Origin: Candidatus Melainabacteria bacterium
Lineage (GTDB): Bacteria > Cyanobacteriota > Vampirovibrionia > Obscuribacterales > Obscuribacteraceae
Assembly (NCBI GenBank): GCA_003151275.1
Contig: PLXC01000159.1
Coordinates: 1-54,757, forward strand
DNA length: 54,757 nt
Direction: 5' to 3'
Of the stretch, positions 27,459 to 36,427 are shown in pieces. The notes below the pieces were generated by a model. The model was not told where the DNA came from, made no database searches, and saw only the letters and a program-made list of their open reading frames with translations. Position 1 is the stretch's first letter, and every line of letters starts with the position of its first letter. The position numbers and the translations under genes were made by a program.

Positions 27459-27677
27459 TTACCCATGAATCGCCGCAGCGATAATGCTACCGACTGCCAT
27501 CACCATCGCGGCAAGCACTATTGAGAGAGGCAGATTTTTTTCTACTACGATGTCCTTCCACATATCGCCGGGCGTGAGCCAGTCAAAGACTACCGTCGAA
27601 AAACAGAGGATACCAATGCCCAGAAGCGAATAAACGACCGCAGCACCGATGTAGTGTAAAGATAAAACTTGTTCCAC
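27459..27677 (-). CDS. DUF350 (YjfL-like) small membrane protein
   Basis: 72 residues with two hydrophobic segments, about 9-30 and 49-70. The central WLTPGDMWKDIVVEKNLPLS loop followed by an alanine/glycine-rich second helix is typical of DUF350. GTG start with a very strong AGGAGGAG five bases upstream. DUF350 proteins recur beside polyamine, SPFH or PspA-type genes in many bacteria, including E. coli yjfL; that context is known while the biochemical role is not. It lies between a 46-residue membrane protein and the aminopropyltransferase. Confidence 0.85.
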   Translation of the reverse strand: MEQVLSLHYIGAAVVYSLLGIGILCFSTVVFDWLTPGDMWKDIVVEKNLPLSIVLAAMVMAVGSIIAAAIHG

Positions 27678-27692
27678 GAACTCTCCTCCTGA

Positions 27693-27833
27693 TTACTTGT
27701 GATAATGCCCGCCCGGGCCTGTAGGTCTTGCTGAACCGACACCAAATGGATCTACAACTTTCCAACCAGTCATTCCTGCATACACAAAGAGCGCGCAGAG
27801 AAGGATTCCGACAATGAGATAGAAGCGTACCAT
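27693..27833 (-). CDS. 46-residue single-span membrane protein
   Basis: Short open frame starting at ATG 27833, with GAGG eleven bases upstream, and ending 15 bases before the DUF350 GTG. Residues 4-20 (FYLIVGILLCALFVYAG) form one membrane span. The tail reads GWKVVDPFGVGS and ends in a Gly/Pro/His-rich GPGGHYHK. It fills the gap between two cluster genes exactly and keeps operon spacing, which is the best evidence that it is real. No function is known to me. The C-terminal histidines could bind metal. Confidence 0.72.
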   Translation of the reverse strand: MVRFYLIVGILLCALFVYAGMTGWKVVDPFGVGSARPTGPGGHYHK

Positions 27834-27846
27834 GCTAGTTTATACC

Positions 27847-29220
27847 TCAACTGTCTGCTGTTATGTAGGGACTGTAATCGCTGTTTGCCCATCGAGCCAC
27901 TTCATCACGTCGCATTAGCGCCCAGCACCACAGGGGCACTATCGAGAGGAAGAACGCAAACCACCAATAATTCGCATAGGATGGAACATCACGTCTGACA
28001 CTTAGAGTAAATTGTTTTTGACTGACGTCCTTAAAGTCACCGCTTTCGGTATCAATGTTGAGGTAATACTGACCTCCTGGAACAGCAGATATTTCTAGAT
28101 CTTTGCTTGAGCTACCTTCGCTCCAATAGCCGTCGCTGTCGGTGCCGGAGTAAAACTCGGACGTCATTTCGAATGGATAGCTGGTGCCGTCCGTGTTATT
28201 GACTAACTCGCCAGATACATAAAACCAACTATTGTTGACTGGAGCTTGCAGATTGATTAGTACGTTGGCTGAATTTTTTTCCATATTGAAAACAGGAACT
28301 GTTATGTCGTTGACCTTGGTGTTCGGAACAAAATTGCCAATATATTGAGTCGCCATCTCGTTTTTCGCAGTTGCAACAAAGAAATATTGAGTGCATGTTA
28401 GGAACACCAAAAACAGCACCCATATCACCCAAATCTTTTTCCAATTTGCAGTCGCCGCAGATGGCTCAATTGCACCGATCACAACAGATTGCGGAAGCAT
28501 TCCCTTTACTTTGAATGCTTCTTCGATCTCCTTCGGGTCAATGTGCTCTGCTAGGCTCCAGACGACCTCAGTGTCATCCTTTTCCATGGATAACATTTCA
28601 GGTGGCTCGATATAGTCCGCCATGAGAACTTCACTGCCGACAGCAACTCTCCAATAGAATTCGCCAATTACAAAGTCGACGCGTGCCTTACCCTTGTTAT
28701 AAAGACGAAATTTTTTCTCGCCTTTATATTCCAAAGATGCGAATTCGAAACTCTTGAAGCCCATGGTCGTTTGTTTGATTTCAGGCTTTCTCTTAATCGT
28801 GTTGACGAGAGTAAAGTTGCCCTTGTCTTGGGTCAACCATCTATAGCCGTAATAGGGATTGAACAGCAAATATTCCATCCAGTAATATTTGCTGGCAACG
28901 TCCGAGCGCACCATGAAACCAATCACTTCAAAAGTTTTGCCCCGCAGTTTTCCACGCGAGCCCAAAGGGATATTGGGCGTGTAAAGATCAACTTTGCGGA
29001 AGTATTCAGTGAGAATTGTATAGTTGGGGTTAGAAACATCGATGATTGAGCTGCAACTGTCGCAGACGATGGACATCGAAGCGCCCGGATACTTAAGCGT
29101 TATGGAGGCACCACAGCTGGGGCAAGAAAATGTCTTAACGCGCGGCTTAGTAGGCGGCGGCGGATCAGGCACAGCAGACTTATCATCAGGAGGTTGAGGA
29201 TCACCGGGATTACCAGCCAT
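27847..29220 (-). CDS. Zinc-ribbon DUF4178 membrane protein (long)
   Basis: 457 residues. A Pro-rich N-terminus leads into a zinc ribbon with CPSC (33-36) and CDSC (53-56). A DUF4178-like beta-rich domain follows, about 70-210, with GKTFEVIGFMVRSD and YYWMEYLLFNPYYGYRWL. Membrane spans lie near 259-281 and 418-437, enclosing a predicted extracytoplasmic beta-rich region of about 135 residues. It overlaps the end of the shorter DUF4178 gene by 11 bases, so the two are probably translated together. DUF4178 has no established biochemical role. The family assignment rests on the pattern and context, not on a search. Confidence 0.82.
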   Translation of the reverse strand: MAGNPGDPQPPDDKSAVPDPPPPTKPRVKTFSCPSCGASITLKYPGASMSIVCDSCSSIIDVSNPNYTILTEYFRKVDLYTPNIPLGSRGKLRGKTFEVIGFMVRSDVASKYYWMEYLLFNPYYGYRWLTQDKGNFTLVNTIKRKPEIKQTTMGFKSFEFASLEYKGEKKFRLYNKGKARVDFVIGEFYWRVAVGSEVLMADYIEPPEMLSMEKDDTEVVWSLAEHIDPKEIEEAFKVKGMLPQSVVIGAIEPSAATANWKKIWVIWVLFLVFLTCTQYFFVATAKNEMATQYIGNFVPNTKVNDITVPVFNMEKNSANVLINLQAPVNNSWFYVSGELVNNTDGTSYPFEMTSEFYSGTDSDGYWSEGSSSKDLEISAVPGGQYYLNIDTESGDFKDVSQKQFTLSVRRDVPSYANYWWFAFFLSIVPLWCWALMRRDEVARWANSDYSPYITADS

Positions 29221-29839
29221 CGATATGCCTCAAGTTCTTAAACTGGAAATCGTCGAAGTCTTTATACGCACCTAAAAACATGCGCGTCTCGTTTGCTGCA
29301 TACTCAATTGTGGCCATCTCGTCTTCGAAGCCTGTTAGGTCCACGCTTGTAGACTCGCGTCCTTGCACGGCGTTGAACGGCAATTCACCTTCGCTAAAAA
29401 GACATTTCACTGGTCGAAGATCTTCGATCTCGAAAATTCCTTTAGAGCCAAGGTCAACCGTCTTACCGGGGAATAAACTAGCCTTGCTTGGCACCTGAAC
29501 CTCAAAGAACGGGAAGCACAAAGCATAAAAACCTTGTGCCTCTGCGAGCCAACCAACTTTTCCGTCACCGAACATGGTGAACCACTCATTCCAAAATCCG
29601 TCGGCATAACCGACCTTCAATCGGCCAATGACTTCAAATTTTTCATTGGAAAACATTCCGGATGTACCGATTTGGATCGGGGTTAAATCATCCAAAAGGT
29701 CAGCTACAGTGCCAATCTTCTCCAAATCCATATCTTGCCGAACAAGACAGGATTTGCAAAAACTGCAAACAGCATAAACTGATGCTTTTGATTTAAATTC
29801 GACGTTTGCCCCACAAGAGGGACAACTCAGGGTCAACAT
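29210..29839 (-). CDS. Zinc-ribbon DUF4178 protein (short)
   Basis: 209 residues without a membrane span. The zinc ribbon has CPSC (6-9) and CSFC (25-28), plus a further Cys31. The rest is a beta-rich DUF4178-like region with NEKFEVIGRLKVGYADGFWNE and VGWLAEAQGFYAL, paralogous to the start of the next gene. The ATG follows immediately after the TAA of the SPFH gene (TAAATG), and its 3' end overlaps the long DUF4178 gene. It is probably a soluble partner of the membrane-bound paralogue. Confidence 0.82.
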   Translation of the reverse strand: MLTLSCPSCGANVEFKSKASVYAVCSFCKSCLVRQDMDLEKIGTVADLLDDLTPIQIGTSGMFSNEKFEVIGRLKVGYADGFWNEWFTMFGDGKVGWLAEAQGFYALCFPFFEVQVPSKASLFPGKTVDLGSKGIFEIEDLRPVKCLFSEGELPFNAVQGRESTSVDLTGFEDEMATIEYAANETRMFLGAYKDFDDFQFKNLRHIDGW

Positions 29840-30820
29840 TTACGAAATGCTCTTGAGGAGTTCAGCTTTCTTTTTATCGAACTCTTCTTGAGTGAGCACG
29901 CCTTTTGTCACTAACCCATGCAACTTCTCAAGTTTCGCGTAAACATCTTCTTCAGCAGCGCCGCCAGATTGTCCTCCTAACGACTGAGCAATGCTCTGTC
30001 CCATTGCAGCGCCAATACCTAGCCCTACACCAGCTCCAGCGAAGCCGCCGGGGTTGTTTGCTGCCGCGGAAATACTGTCGGCCGCCTGGAAGTTGGCATA
30101 CTTCTTCATGTCGCCAACAAGGTTCATCTGCGATTGCTTGTCCAGGTAAGCTTGCAATTCTTCCGGTAAGGTGACGCTCTGCACAAGGAATGTATTCAAC
30201 TTCAATCCGTATTGCAAAAAAGGCAAGTCAAGTTCAGCTCTCATCAGCTCAGAGAACTTCTGTTGATTGGCGGCTATGTCCAAAAACGCTGTCTCTGCTT
30301 GACCGAGTTTGGTTGCGATTTGCGTGATGATCATCGATCTCAACTGACCATCTAGTTCGCTGGTGGTGTATTCCTCGCGTGTGCCGCTGATTTTTTGATA
30401 AAAGGTAGTTGGCTCTTCAATCTGATATGAAAACGTTCCGAACGCTCTTAAGCGGATCACGCCAAACTCTTTGTCGCGGATGGAAATTGGCGTCTGGGTG
30501 CCCCAGCGCTGATCGATCTGCTCGCGTGTCGAGAAAAAATAAACTTCCGATTTGAAAGGCGACTTAAACGCTTTGTCCCAATTCAAAAGCGTCGTCAGAA
30601 TTGGCAGGTTTTGCGTGGTCAGCGCGTAGCGACCAGGGCTAAAAACGTCGGCGACATTGCCTTCATTCACAAACAAGGCCATCTGCGAGTCTCGAACTGT
30701 AAGTTGCGCTCCAGTTTGGATTTCTTTATCAAGGGTGGGAAACCGGTGAGCGAGTACACCATCTGTGTTTTCGGTCCACTCGATTACTTCGATAAATTGC
30801 TTTTTGAAAATGTCTAACAT
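29840..30820 (-). CDS. SPFH (band 7) domain protein with C-terminal SHOCT domain
   Basis: 326 residues. The N-terminal SPFH domain (about 20-235) is of the soluble virion-core / YdjL-like type, with TLDKEIQTGAQLTVRDSQMA and FNVSPGRYALTT-like sequence (FSPGRYALTTQNLP). A glycine/alanine-rich hydrophobic stretch at 256-284 is followed by a SHOCT helix pair (294-326), LEKLHGLVTKGVLTQEEFDK. ATG has GGGAG six bases upstream. It is the first gene of the minus-strand cluster and divergent from speD. SPFH proteins assemble into membrane-associated rings and recruit partners, so it may organise the following membrane proteins. Confidence 0.88.
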   Translation of the reverse strand: MLDIFKKQFIEVIEWTENTDGVLAHRFPTLDKEIQTGAQLTVRDSQMALFVNEGNVADVFSPGRYALTTQNLPILTTLLNWDKAFKSPFKSEVYFFSTREQIDQRWGTQTPISIRDKEFGVIRLRAFGTFSYQIEEPTTFYQKISGTREEYTTSELDGQLRSMIITQIATKLGQAETAFLDIAANQQKFSELMRAELDLPFLQYGLKLNTFLVQSVTLPEELQAYLDKQSQMNLVGDMKKYANFQAADSISAAANNPGGFAGAGVGLGIGAAMGQSIAQSLGGQSGGAAEEDVYAKLEKLHGLVTKGVLTQEEFDKKKAELLKSIS

Positions 30821-31049
30821 CGCGCACTCCCGTCTAGATTGGAAGGAACAGAACGAACTTGTCTAAACTGTAAATATGATAGACGGTCGAGCGCATCACT
30901 CTAGTTGAAAAGCACAAATTAGTTTAGGTTCGGCTAGCATTTGGAAGAAATAAAAGGCATTTTCGCACCCAACCATGAGATATCAGTATGCTTGGTAGGG
31001 TGAGCAAAAGTGGGGAATCAGATAAGATGAATGCCCAAGGAGACAACAG

Positions 31050-31448
31050 GTGCAAGTAAGTTCGACACCGAAGGTCACGAATTCCAGGCAGCATAGCTTC
31101 TCTGGGCGCCACATGCTGGCTAGTTACTTTGAGTGCGAGCAGTCCGCGATTACGGATGCCGATCATTGTCTGACAGCCCTCAAAGAGGCTGCCGCCTCCA
31201 GTGGCGTCACGGTCGTATCTGAGAACGTTCATCGTTTCCCGAACGGGGCGATTACCGCAATCTTACTCCTGGCAGAAAGTCATGCCAGCATCCACACTTA
31301 TCCTGAACATCGCTCCTGCTTCATCGACTTCTTCACCTGCGGTGCAGGCGACATTGAAACCTTTGATTCAGTTTTAAAAGCGGCACTCAAACCGACACAT
31401 GCGGAGATAAGCATCATCGAGCGCGGCGGCAAGAAAAACTCTAAGTAG
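31050..31448 (+). CDS. speD: S-adenosylmethionine decarboxylase proenzyme
   Basis: 132-residue prokaryotic-type SpeD. It self-cleaves between Glu76 and Ser77 in LAESHASIHTYPE, turning Ser77 into the pyruvoyl group. It then decarboxylates SAM to the aminopropyl donor. His82 and Cys97 stand at +5 and +20 from the serine, as in characterised enzymes. The start is GTG with AAGGAG seven bases upstream. It is divergent from the SPFH-DUF4178-aminopropyltransferase run, separated by 229 bases that must hold both promoters. It supplies exactly the cosubstrate that the aminopropyltransferase needs. Confidence 0.95.
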   Translation: MQVSSTPKVTNSRQHSFSGRHMLASYFECEQSAITDADHCLTALKEAAASSGVTVVSENVHRFPNGAITAILLLAESHASIHTYPEHRSCFIDFFTCGAGDIETFDSVLKAALKPTHAEISIIERGGKKNSK

Positions 31449-31736
31449 CACCAAGCGCGGTGTCAAAGAAAACTTAAACGAATGAAAAATTTTGATGAAT
31501 GACCTGAGTTTTCGTTTTAGCCTCGATGCAACGAAGCTCCAGCAATTTGATTAGCATCAGAGAGCGACTACACAGCGAAACGTAGACACGCATATTTTGG
31601 TGTCGGTAGTGAGTCAAAGGCGAAGTTCGTCTGGTTGAGAGATTGGGCTATGCCCACTTGTACAGCAACGCCAAAATAACGGACAATGTCTATGGAAAGA
31701 TTCTAGGAGTCTCTTCGAAGAAAGAGGATACATCTG

Positions 31737-33041
31737 ATGCGTCTATTCAGAGTATTTGCTGGCCGCTCAATGGTCACCATACTTTCGCTAGCATTGAGCG
31801 TCTGGCTCAGTGCTCAACCCTCGTTTGCGCTCGAACGCACTCGCCGAATTCAGATTGCCGAGAACAAAAATAGCGATGCGTCCCTTGCTTTGCAGTTATA
31901 CAACCAGAAGGCCTATGGTCCGGCTACAGACGCATTCGAAAGATTGATCCGCACATCGACCCCGGAGCCAAATCTTTATTATTATGCCGCCTTAGCGAAT
32001 CAAGGCAGCTTGCAGGAAGCACGAGCAAAACAGCTTTTTCAGTACATCGTGACAAATTTTCCTCAAACATTGTGGGCAAGATATGCCAAGTTAGCGTTAG
32101 CTTCTCAACCGTCTCAAGCATCTAGCGCTGGATCTTCTGCCAACTCAATGCCCGTTTCAAAAGATTCGGCCATTAGTGAACTGCCTGATGCAGTTAGAGC
32201 AAAATTGCCTAAAGAAATGCAAGACATGTTGCATACTCCGGCGGGACAGCAAGCAGTAAAGGAAGCTATGTTACAAAATTCCGGTAAAGTGCAATCGATC
32301 CAGCGTGGAGTCCCACCTCCCGCTGGAGGTGGCTCCGAGGCGAGTGTATCGGTGACGACGGTTTGCGATAACAAAGCTCCCAATCAGATCCGAATTCTTT
32401 TCATTGGCAATAGTTTTACGTCAACATACGAACTACCGGGAATGTTTGCAAACTTATGCGGCAACACGGCAAAGCTAAAAATCAGCGAAGTCATCTGCTG
32501 TGAAGCGAGTCGAGTCACCGCTGGTGGCTTTACACTGGAAGATCATTGGCACTCCGGTCAAGCTATGGACACAATCAGAAATGGCGGGCCATGGGATTAT
32601 GTAGTGCTTCAAGAGTCAAGTATTAGACCGATAAGTGAACCTTCATTTTCCCTTGATTATATTGCTCGTTTCGATCGAGAGATTCGCAACCATGGAGCCA
32701 AAACAGTACTCTATGAAACCTGGGCCAACCAGAAAGAACAGGGTAAGCAAGATTTACTAAATCAAACATATCGCACAGCTGCTAATGATAGTCGGGCGAT
32801 ACTGGTTCCAGCCGGTGAGGCCTGGCATGCACTGACTGAAAACCACCCTGAAATAAATCTCTATGGTCCCGACACGCATCACCCGAGCGAGGAAGGTGTT
32901 TATCTAACTGCCTGCGTTTTTTACGCCAAACTCTTTCACAAAAAACCAGAGGATTTGCACACAAGTGCCGGACATATTGAGTCGACTACGGCAGTGATAT
33001 TGCAGAAGCAGGCATGGGAGACTGCCGCTTCATCGCCATGA
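31737..33041 (+). CDS. Exported SGNH/GDSL-type hydrolase with N-terminal repeat region
   Basis: 434 residues. A signal peptide covers about 1-31 (cleavage near SFALE). Residues 45-125 are TPR-like helices (LALQLYNQKAYGPATDAFER). A low-complexity Ser/Pro linker leads to a hydrolase domain from about 215. The SGNH catalytic blocks are FIGNSFTS (Ser226 as nucleophile) and GPDTHHPSEEG (Asp379 and His382). The oxyanion blocks are less clear. Such enzymes hydrolyse esters of carbohydrates or lipids; the substrate is not readable here. ATG with GAGG nine bases upstream. It is followed at 33076 by the methyltransferase remnant. Confidence 0.83.
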   Translation: MRLFRVFAGRSMVTILSLALSVWLSAQPSFALERTRRIQIAENKNSDASLALQLYNQKAYGPATDAFERLIRTSTPEPNLYYYAALANQGSLQEARAKQLFQYIVTNFPQTLWARYAKLALASQPSQASSAGSSANSMPVSKDSAISELPDAVRAKLPKEMQDMLHTPAGQQAVKEAMLQNSGKVQSIQRGVPPPAGGGSEASVSVTTVCDNKAPNQIRILFIGNSFTSTYELPGMFANLCGNTAKLKISEVICCEASRVTAGGFTLEDHWHSGQAMDTIRNGGPWDYVVLQESSIRPISEPSFSLDYIARFDREIRNHGAKTVLYETWANQKEQGKQDLLNQTYRTAANDSRAILVPAGEAWHALTENHPEINLYGPDTHHPSEEGVYLTACVFYAKLFHKKPEDLHTSAGHIESTTAVILQKQAWETAASSP

Positions 33042-33075
33042 TGTCACACGCGCTAGGACAAATGATCGCAACCAA

Positions 33076-33216
33076 ATGTGCTTGTCTGGCACCGGTCGCG
33101 AGCATGAATACGATGACACCACGGATGATGTCTTTAACGTTGTTCGATGTACTGAATGTGGATTGGTCTATCTCAACCCACGCCCGAAAGTTACTGAGTT
33201 GCGAGAATCAATATAA
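33076..33216 (+). pseudogene. Truncated copy of the zinc-ribbon methyltransferase N-terminus
   Basis: 46-codon open frame whose residues 7-43 (starting GREHEYDDTTDDVFNVVRCT) copy the N-terminal zinc-binding part of the methyltransferase at 37269. By hand alignment, 33098-33201 and 37354-37457 match over 104 bases with 13 mismatches and no gaps; several are silent third-base changes. The first CxxC of the ribbon is lost and the frame stops at TAA straight after the shared part, so the catalytic domain is absent. The TAA overlaps the ATG of the next gene (TAATG). Confidence 0.75.
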
Positions 33217-33644
33217 TGAATAGTTCTGATGAAATAGAAGTTGCTCAGCGCGTAGGTCAAACCATGATGGCCAACGACAAAGCGGCACACGCGCTGGGTA
33301 TCAAGCTAGTCGAAATTCGCCCCGGATTTTCAAAAATGACTATGCTAGTTCGGTCCGATATGCTAAATGGATTGGATATCTGTCACGGCGGCATGACCTT
33401 CGCGTTAGCTGACACGGCTTTTGCTTACGCTTGTAATTCACGCAACAAAAAGACAGTCGCACTTCATTGCACAATTAATTATTCCGCCAGCTCTGTCGCG
33501 GGAGACGAATTGACCGCAAGTGCAGAAGAAAAATCTCTCAATGGACGGACTGGCATATACGACATCTCAATCGTTAATCAGCACGGTAAGACTGTCGCGC
33601 ATTTTCGCGGCACCTCCTATCGAACAAGCGACTCCGTTTATTAA
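33216..33644 (+). CDS. paaI: PaaI-family hotdog thioesterase
   Basis: 142-residue single hotdog-fold domain of the PaaI group, which hydrolyses aryl- or acyl-CoA thioesters, in characterised members hydroxyphenylacetyl-CoA. The signature is CHGGMTFALADTAFAYACNS (about 66-85), with the HGG and the acidic residue of ALADTAF used for catalysis, followed by TINYSASSVAGDELTA. Length is normal. No phenylacetate pathway genes are nearby, so a general CoA-ester clearing role is as likely. Its ATG overlaps the stop of the upstream methyltransferase remnant. Confidence 0.88.
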   Translation: MNSSDEIEVAQRVGQTMMANDKAAHALGIKLVEIRPGFSKMTMLVRSDMLNGLDICHGGMTFALADTAFAYACNSRNKKTVALHCTINYSASSVAGDELTASAEEKSLNGRTGIYDISIVNQHGKTVAHFRGTSYRTSDSVY

Positions 33645-33720
33645 GGCTTGTTGTACGTTTTGACAACCGGCTCAAGGGAATCGCTATGCTGGTAAAACAT
33701 CTTACTACGAGCGATTTCCA

Positions 33721-35226
33721 ATGAAACAAGCACCGTTTAGCGATGAGGCTCCAGGAAGCACCAGAAAAGCGAGTGAAACCGTTACTCTGTTACCTGGCAA
33801 AGTTCTACGAATAGTCCCATCCGTTTTCATTGGTTTCGTTCTCCTCTGGATTTACGCAACAGGAATGATTCCACTGTGGCTAGGACTCTTTGAATCGAAG
33901 AAATACGAGCAACAAGCGCAAGTGCAAGCGATCAAATATTTCACTTGGGCAATTGCGGCAAATCCCAGATTAGCAAAAGCATACGAGCAACGAGCTGCTG
34001 CTAAATTCGAACTTGAGAAAAACAAAGGCACAAAAGCCGATTACACCGATGCTCTCAAAGATGTCACAAAAGCCATCCAACTCGAACCCCGAGCTGAGTA
34101 CTATCAAACCCGCCAGTCGATCAACCGCGCGGCAAAAAAATACCGCGATGAGCTTGCCGACGTCGAACATTTGATTGGCGAGACGACGTGGCAAAACTAT
34201 CCGCAATTAGACAATCGTGCGTATATTCATGAACTACTGAATGAACCTGGGCTGGCTCTAGCAGATAGAGAAGCCATAATTGTTAATGCCACCAGGGAGA
34301 TTTCTAAAAACAAAGAAAAGCCCTGGTCGTATGACTATCAACAAAGAGCAGAACAGTATAAATTCGTCGGTCAAATCGACAAGGCAATTGCAGACTACAA
34401 AAGCGCGATCAAACTGCATCCAGACTCAAATGATGAGCTTGCTCTTGGACATTTGTTAGAGAACTCCGGCAGAGAATCTCAAGCCATCGCCACTTACACA
34501 AAGTTGATAGAGTCCTTTAAAGATTCCAATGACAACTCAGGCTTTGACGCATCCGACGTAGACCAAGCTCGCTGGCGGAGAGCAAACTTTTATCTCAAAC
34601 ATGGTCAATATGCGAACGCACTTGCCGACGCTGACGAAATGATCAAATATTCCGATAGTGACCTACGACATGCTTTCCGCATCAAAATTCTTAGATTAAT
34701 GGGACAACAAGACAGGGCGAAAAGCGAGATTCAATCGACGCTGGGGTCGTTCAATGAATATGCGAATGACACTGCTGAAAATAAAGCCGATCGGTATTCA
34801 GCTCGAGCGAACTGCTATGCCGAACTTGGTGAATTTAAAAATGCCATGAGAGACTACTCTACAGCATTTTCACTCGATCCAAAACCAATGCGAAGTTCAG
34901 ATTGCGCGCAGACGTATTGCAAACTGGCTGACTACAACAACGCAATTAAGTACTACAACAAGACAATCACTGACAGCACTGACGAGAGCGAGTTGCAGAC
35001 TGCAGCAGATGGACTAGCAGAAGTCCATCTGCTGCTCAATAAACCGGAATTGTCAGTGCAAGATTGCTACAAGGCGATCGGGTTCAACAACACGGATCCA
35101 AGAAGCGGTGCACCATACTATTGGCGCGCTCTTGCATACAAAAAGCTTGGGCAAAGTGCGCTCGCCAAGTTTGATCAAGATCAGGCAATTGCTTTGAACT
35201 TTTCTCCTGAGCCGGAGCTTGAGTGA
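33721..35226 (+). CDS. Membrane-anchored TPR protein
   Basis: 501 residues. One membrane span near 33-57 (VPSVFIGFVLLWIYATGMIP) places a long helical repeat domain on one side of the membrane, presumably outside. From residue 70 to the end, at least nine TPR-like units are visible, for example ALADADEMIKYSD, ARANCYAELGEFKNAMRDY and NAIKYYNKTITD. No catalytic motif. It is followed by a second TPR gene on the same strand after 118 bases. Probably a protein-interaction scaffold. Confidence 0.82.
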   Translation: MKQAPFSDEAPGSTRKASETVTLLPGKVLRIVPSVFIGFVLLWIYATGMIPLWLGLFESKKYEQQAQVQAIKYFTWAIAANPRLAKAYEQRAAAKFELEKNKGTKADYTDALKDVTKAIQLEPRAEYYQTRQSINRAAKKYRDELADVEHLIGETTWQNYPQLDNRAYIHELLNEPGLALADREAIIVNATREISKNKEKPWSYDYQQRAEQYKFVGQIDKAIADYKSAIKLHPDSNDELALGHLLENSGRESQAIATYTKLIESFKDSNDNSGFDASDVDQARWRRANFYLKHGQYANALADADEMIKYSDSDLRHAFRIKILRLMGQQDRAKSEIQSTLGSFNEYANDTAENKADRYSARANCYAELGEFKNAMRDYSTAFSLDPKPMRSSDCAQTYCKLADYNNAIKYYNKTITDSTDESELQTAADGLAEVHLLLNKPELSVQDCYKAIGFNNTDPRSGAPYYWRALAYKKLGQSALAKFDQDQAIALNFSPEPELE

Positions 35227-35344
35227 ACGTGACGTCAGAAAATAATACTCCCATTCTACCGGTCTAGAGTGGGGAAACACGGTTGGCGGAGAAGGTCTTT
35301 TGGAGCTACGATGAGAAAGCTCCAATCGAATCAAGATCAATCTT

Positions 35345-36328
35345 ATGAACGTCCAACGCACAATTCTCCTAGTCGTCTCTTTAGGAGCACTAATAAATAG
35401 TTGGGCTGCGTCTGTTTCTGCAGCGAGTCTCAGTGTCGCTCCAATGGAAGCGCGAGCACAATGGAATAAAATTGCAGTATGCAACGAAGCGCTAGCAACC
35501 GATCCCGGAGATGCTACAGCCTACAGCACCCGCGGAGATGCATACGCCAAGCTGGGACAATATCAAAAAGCCATTTCTGATTGCAGCACCGCGATCAGCC
35601 TTGATCCGAATTGCGCACCGGCTTACAGAAACCGGGGTTGGGCCTATGGCGAACAGGGACAGTTCTGGAAGGAGATCGCTGATTGCAGCAAGGCTATAAG
35701 TCTGAATCCATCATACGAGCTGGCGTACAGAGGTCGAGCCTATTCGCTAGGAAACCTTGGGCAATATAAACAGGCAATTGTTGACCTAACTACAGCAGTA
35801 ACGCTCAATCCGCAGGATCCGATCGCTTACTCTAACAGAGGATATATGCACGGCATGATGGGGATGCCGCACGAGGCAATCGATGACTTCACTCACGCGA
35901 TAAATTATGAGAATCGTGGAGCAGCATATCTCCTATCAGGAAAAATAAGACTGGGAATCGCGGACTGCACTAAAGCCATAAACCTCGACCCAAACAGCTC
36001 CCTGGCGTACTGCAATCGCGGTTGGGGCTATGGGGAGCTTATGGAGTACGAAAAAGCAGTTAATGACGACGACAGGTCGATCTTGCTCCAACCGAATTGT
36101 GCGCCTGCTCACTATAATCGTGCAAAAGCCTTTGCCGAAACCGGACAATATCGCAAGCAAATCGATGACCTCGACACTGCCATTACCATCAGTCCGAGCT
36201 GCGGGACGTATTACAGTGACAGAGCCCTGGCCAATTTTAATTTGCGGTTGTATCAGAAGGCCGCTTACGACTGTATAAATTTTGTCGGCTTAGAAATATC
36301 GAATTACTTAAGATCCGAACTAAGATAG
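35345..36328 (+). CDS. Exported TPR protein
   Basis: 327 residues. A signal peptide covers about 1-26 (INSWAASVSA, cleavage before ASL). About eight tandem TPRs follow, of the canonical 34-residue Pro-type, for example AYSTRGDAYAKLGQYQKAIS and DCSTAISLDPN. Repeats are similar to one another and end in short CGT/YSDRALA units. One unit near residues 188-200 is shortened (THAINYENRGAAY), suggesting an internal deletion in the repeat array. No enzyme domain. It is adjacent to another TPR gene and possibly part of the same surface assembly. Confidence 0.84.
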   Translation: MNVQRTILLVVSLGALINSWAASVSAASLSVAPMEARAQWNKIAVCNEALATDPGDATAYSTRGDAYAKLGQYQKAISDCSTAISLDPNCAPAYRNRGWAYGEQGQFWKEIADCSKAISLNPSYELAYRGRAYSLGNLGQYKQAIVDLTTAVTLNPQDPIAYSNRGYMHGMMGMPHEAIDDFTHAINYENRGAAYLLSGKIRLGIADCTKAINLDPNSSLAYCNRGWGYGELMEYEKAVNDDDRSILLQPNCAPAHYNRAKAFAETGQYRKQIDDLDTAITISPSCGTYYSDRALANFNLRLYQKAAYDCINFVGLEISNYLRSELR

Positions 36329-36427
36329 ATAAATCAAAGCCGTCTGCACTATTCGTCACCGACTGGCATCTCTGACTGAACATATGTGCTCAACACAATC
36401 GACTCGCTTAGAGGTTCCTCGCTAGAA

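Noticed and set aside
31643..31873. Short open frame at the 5' end of the SGNH hydrolase gene
   Set aside because: Overlaps the real gene in another frame and lacks a ribosome site.
33014..33223. 69-residue open frame overlapping the SGNH hydrolase end
   Set aside because: The methyltransferase-like reading is in another frame (33076-33216), and this frame shows no family resemblance.
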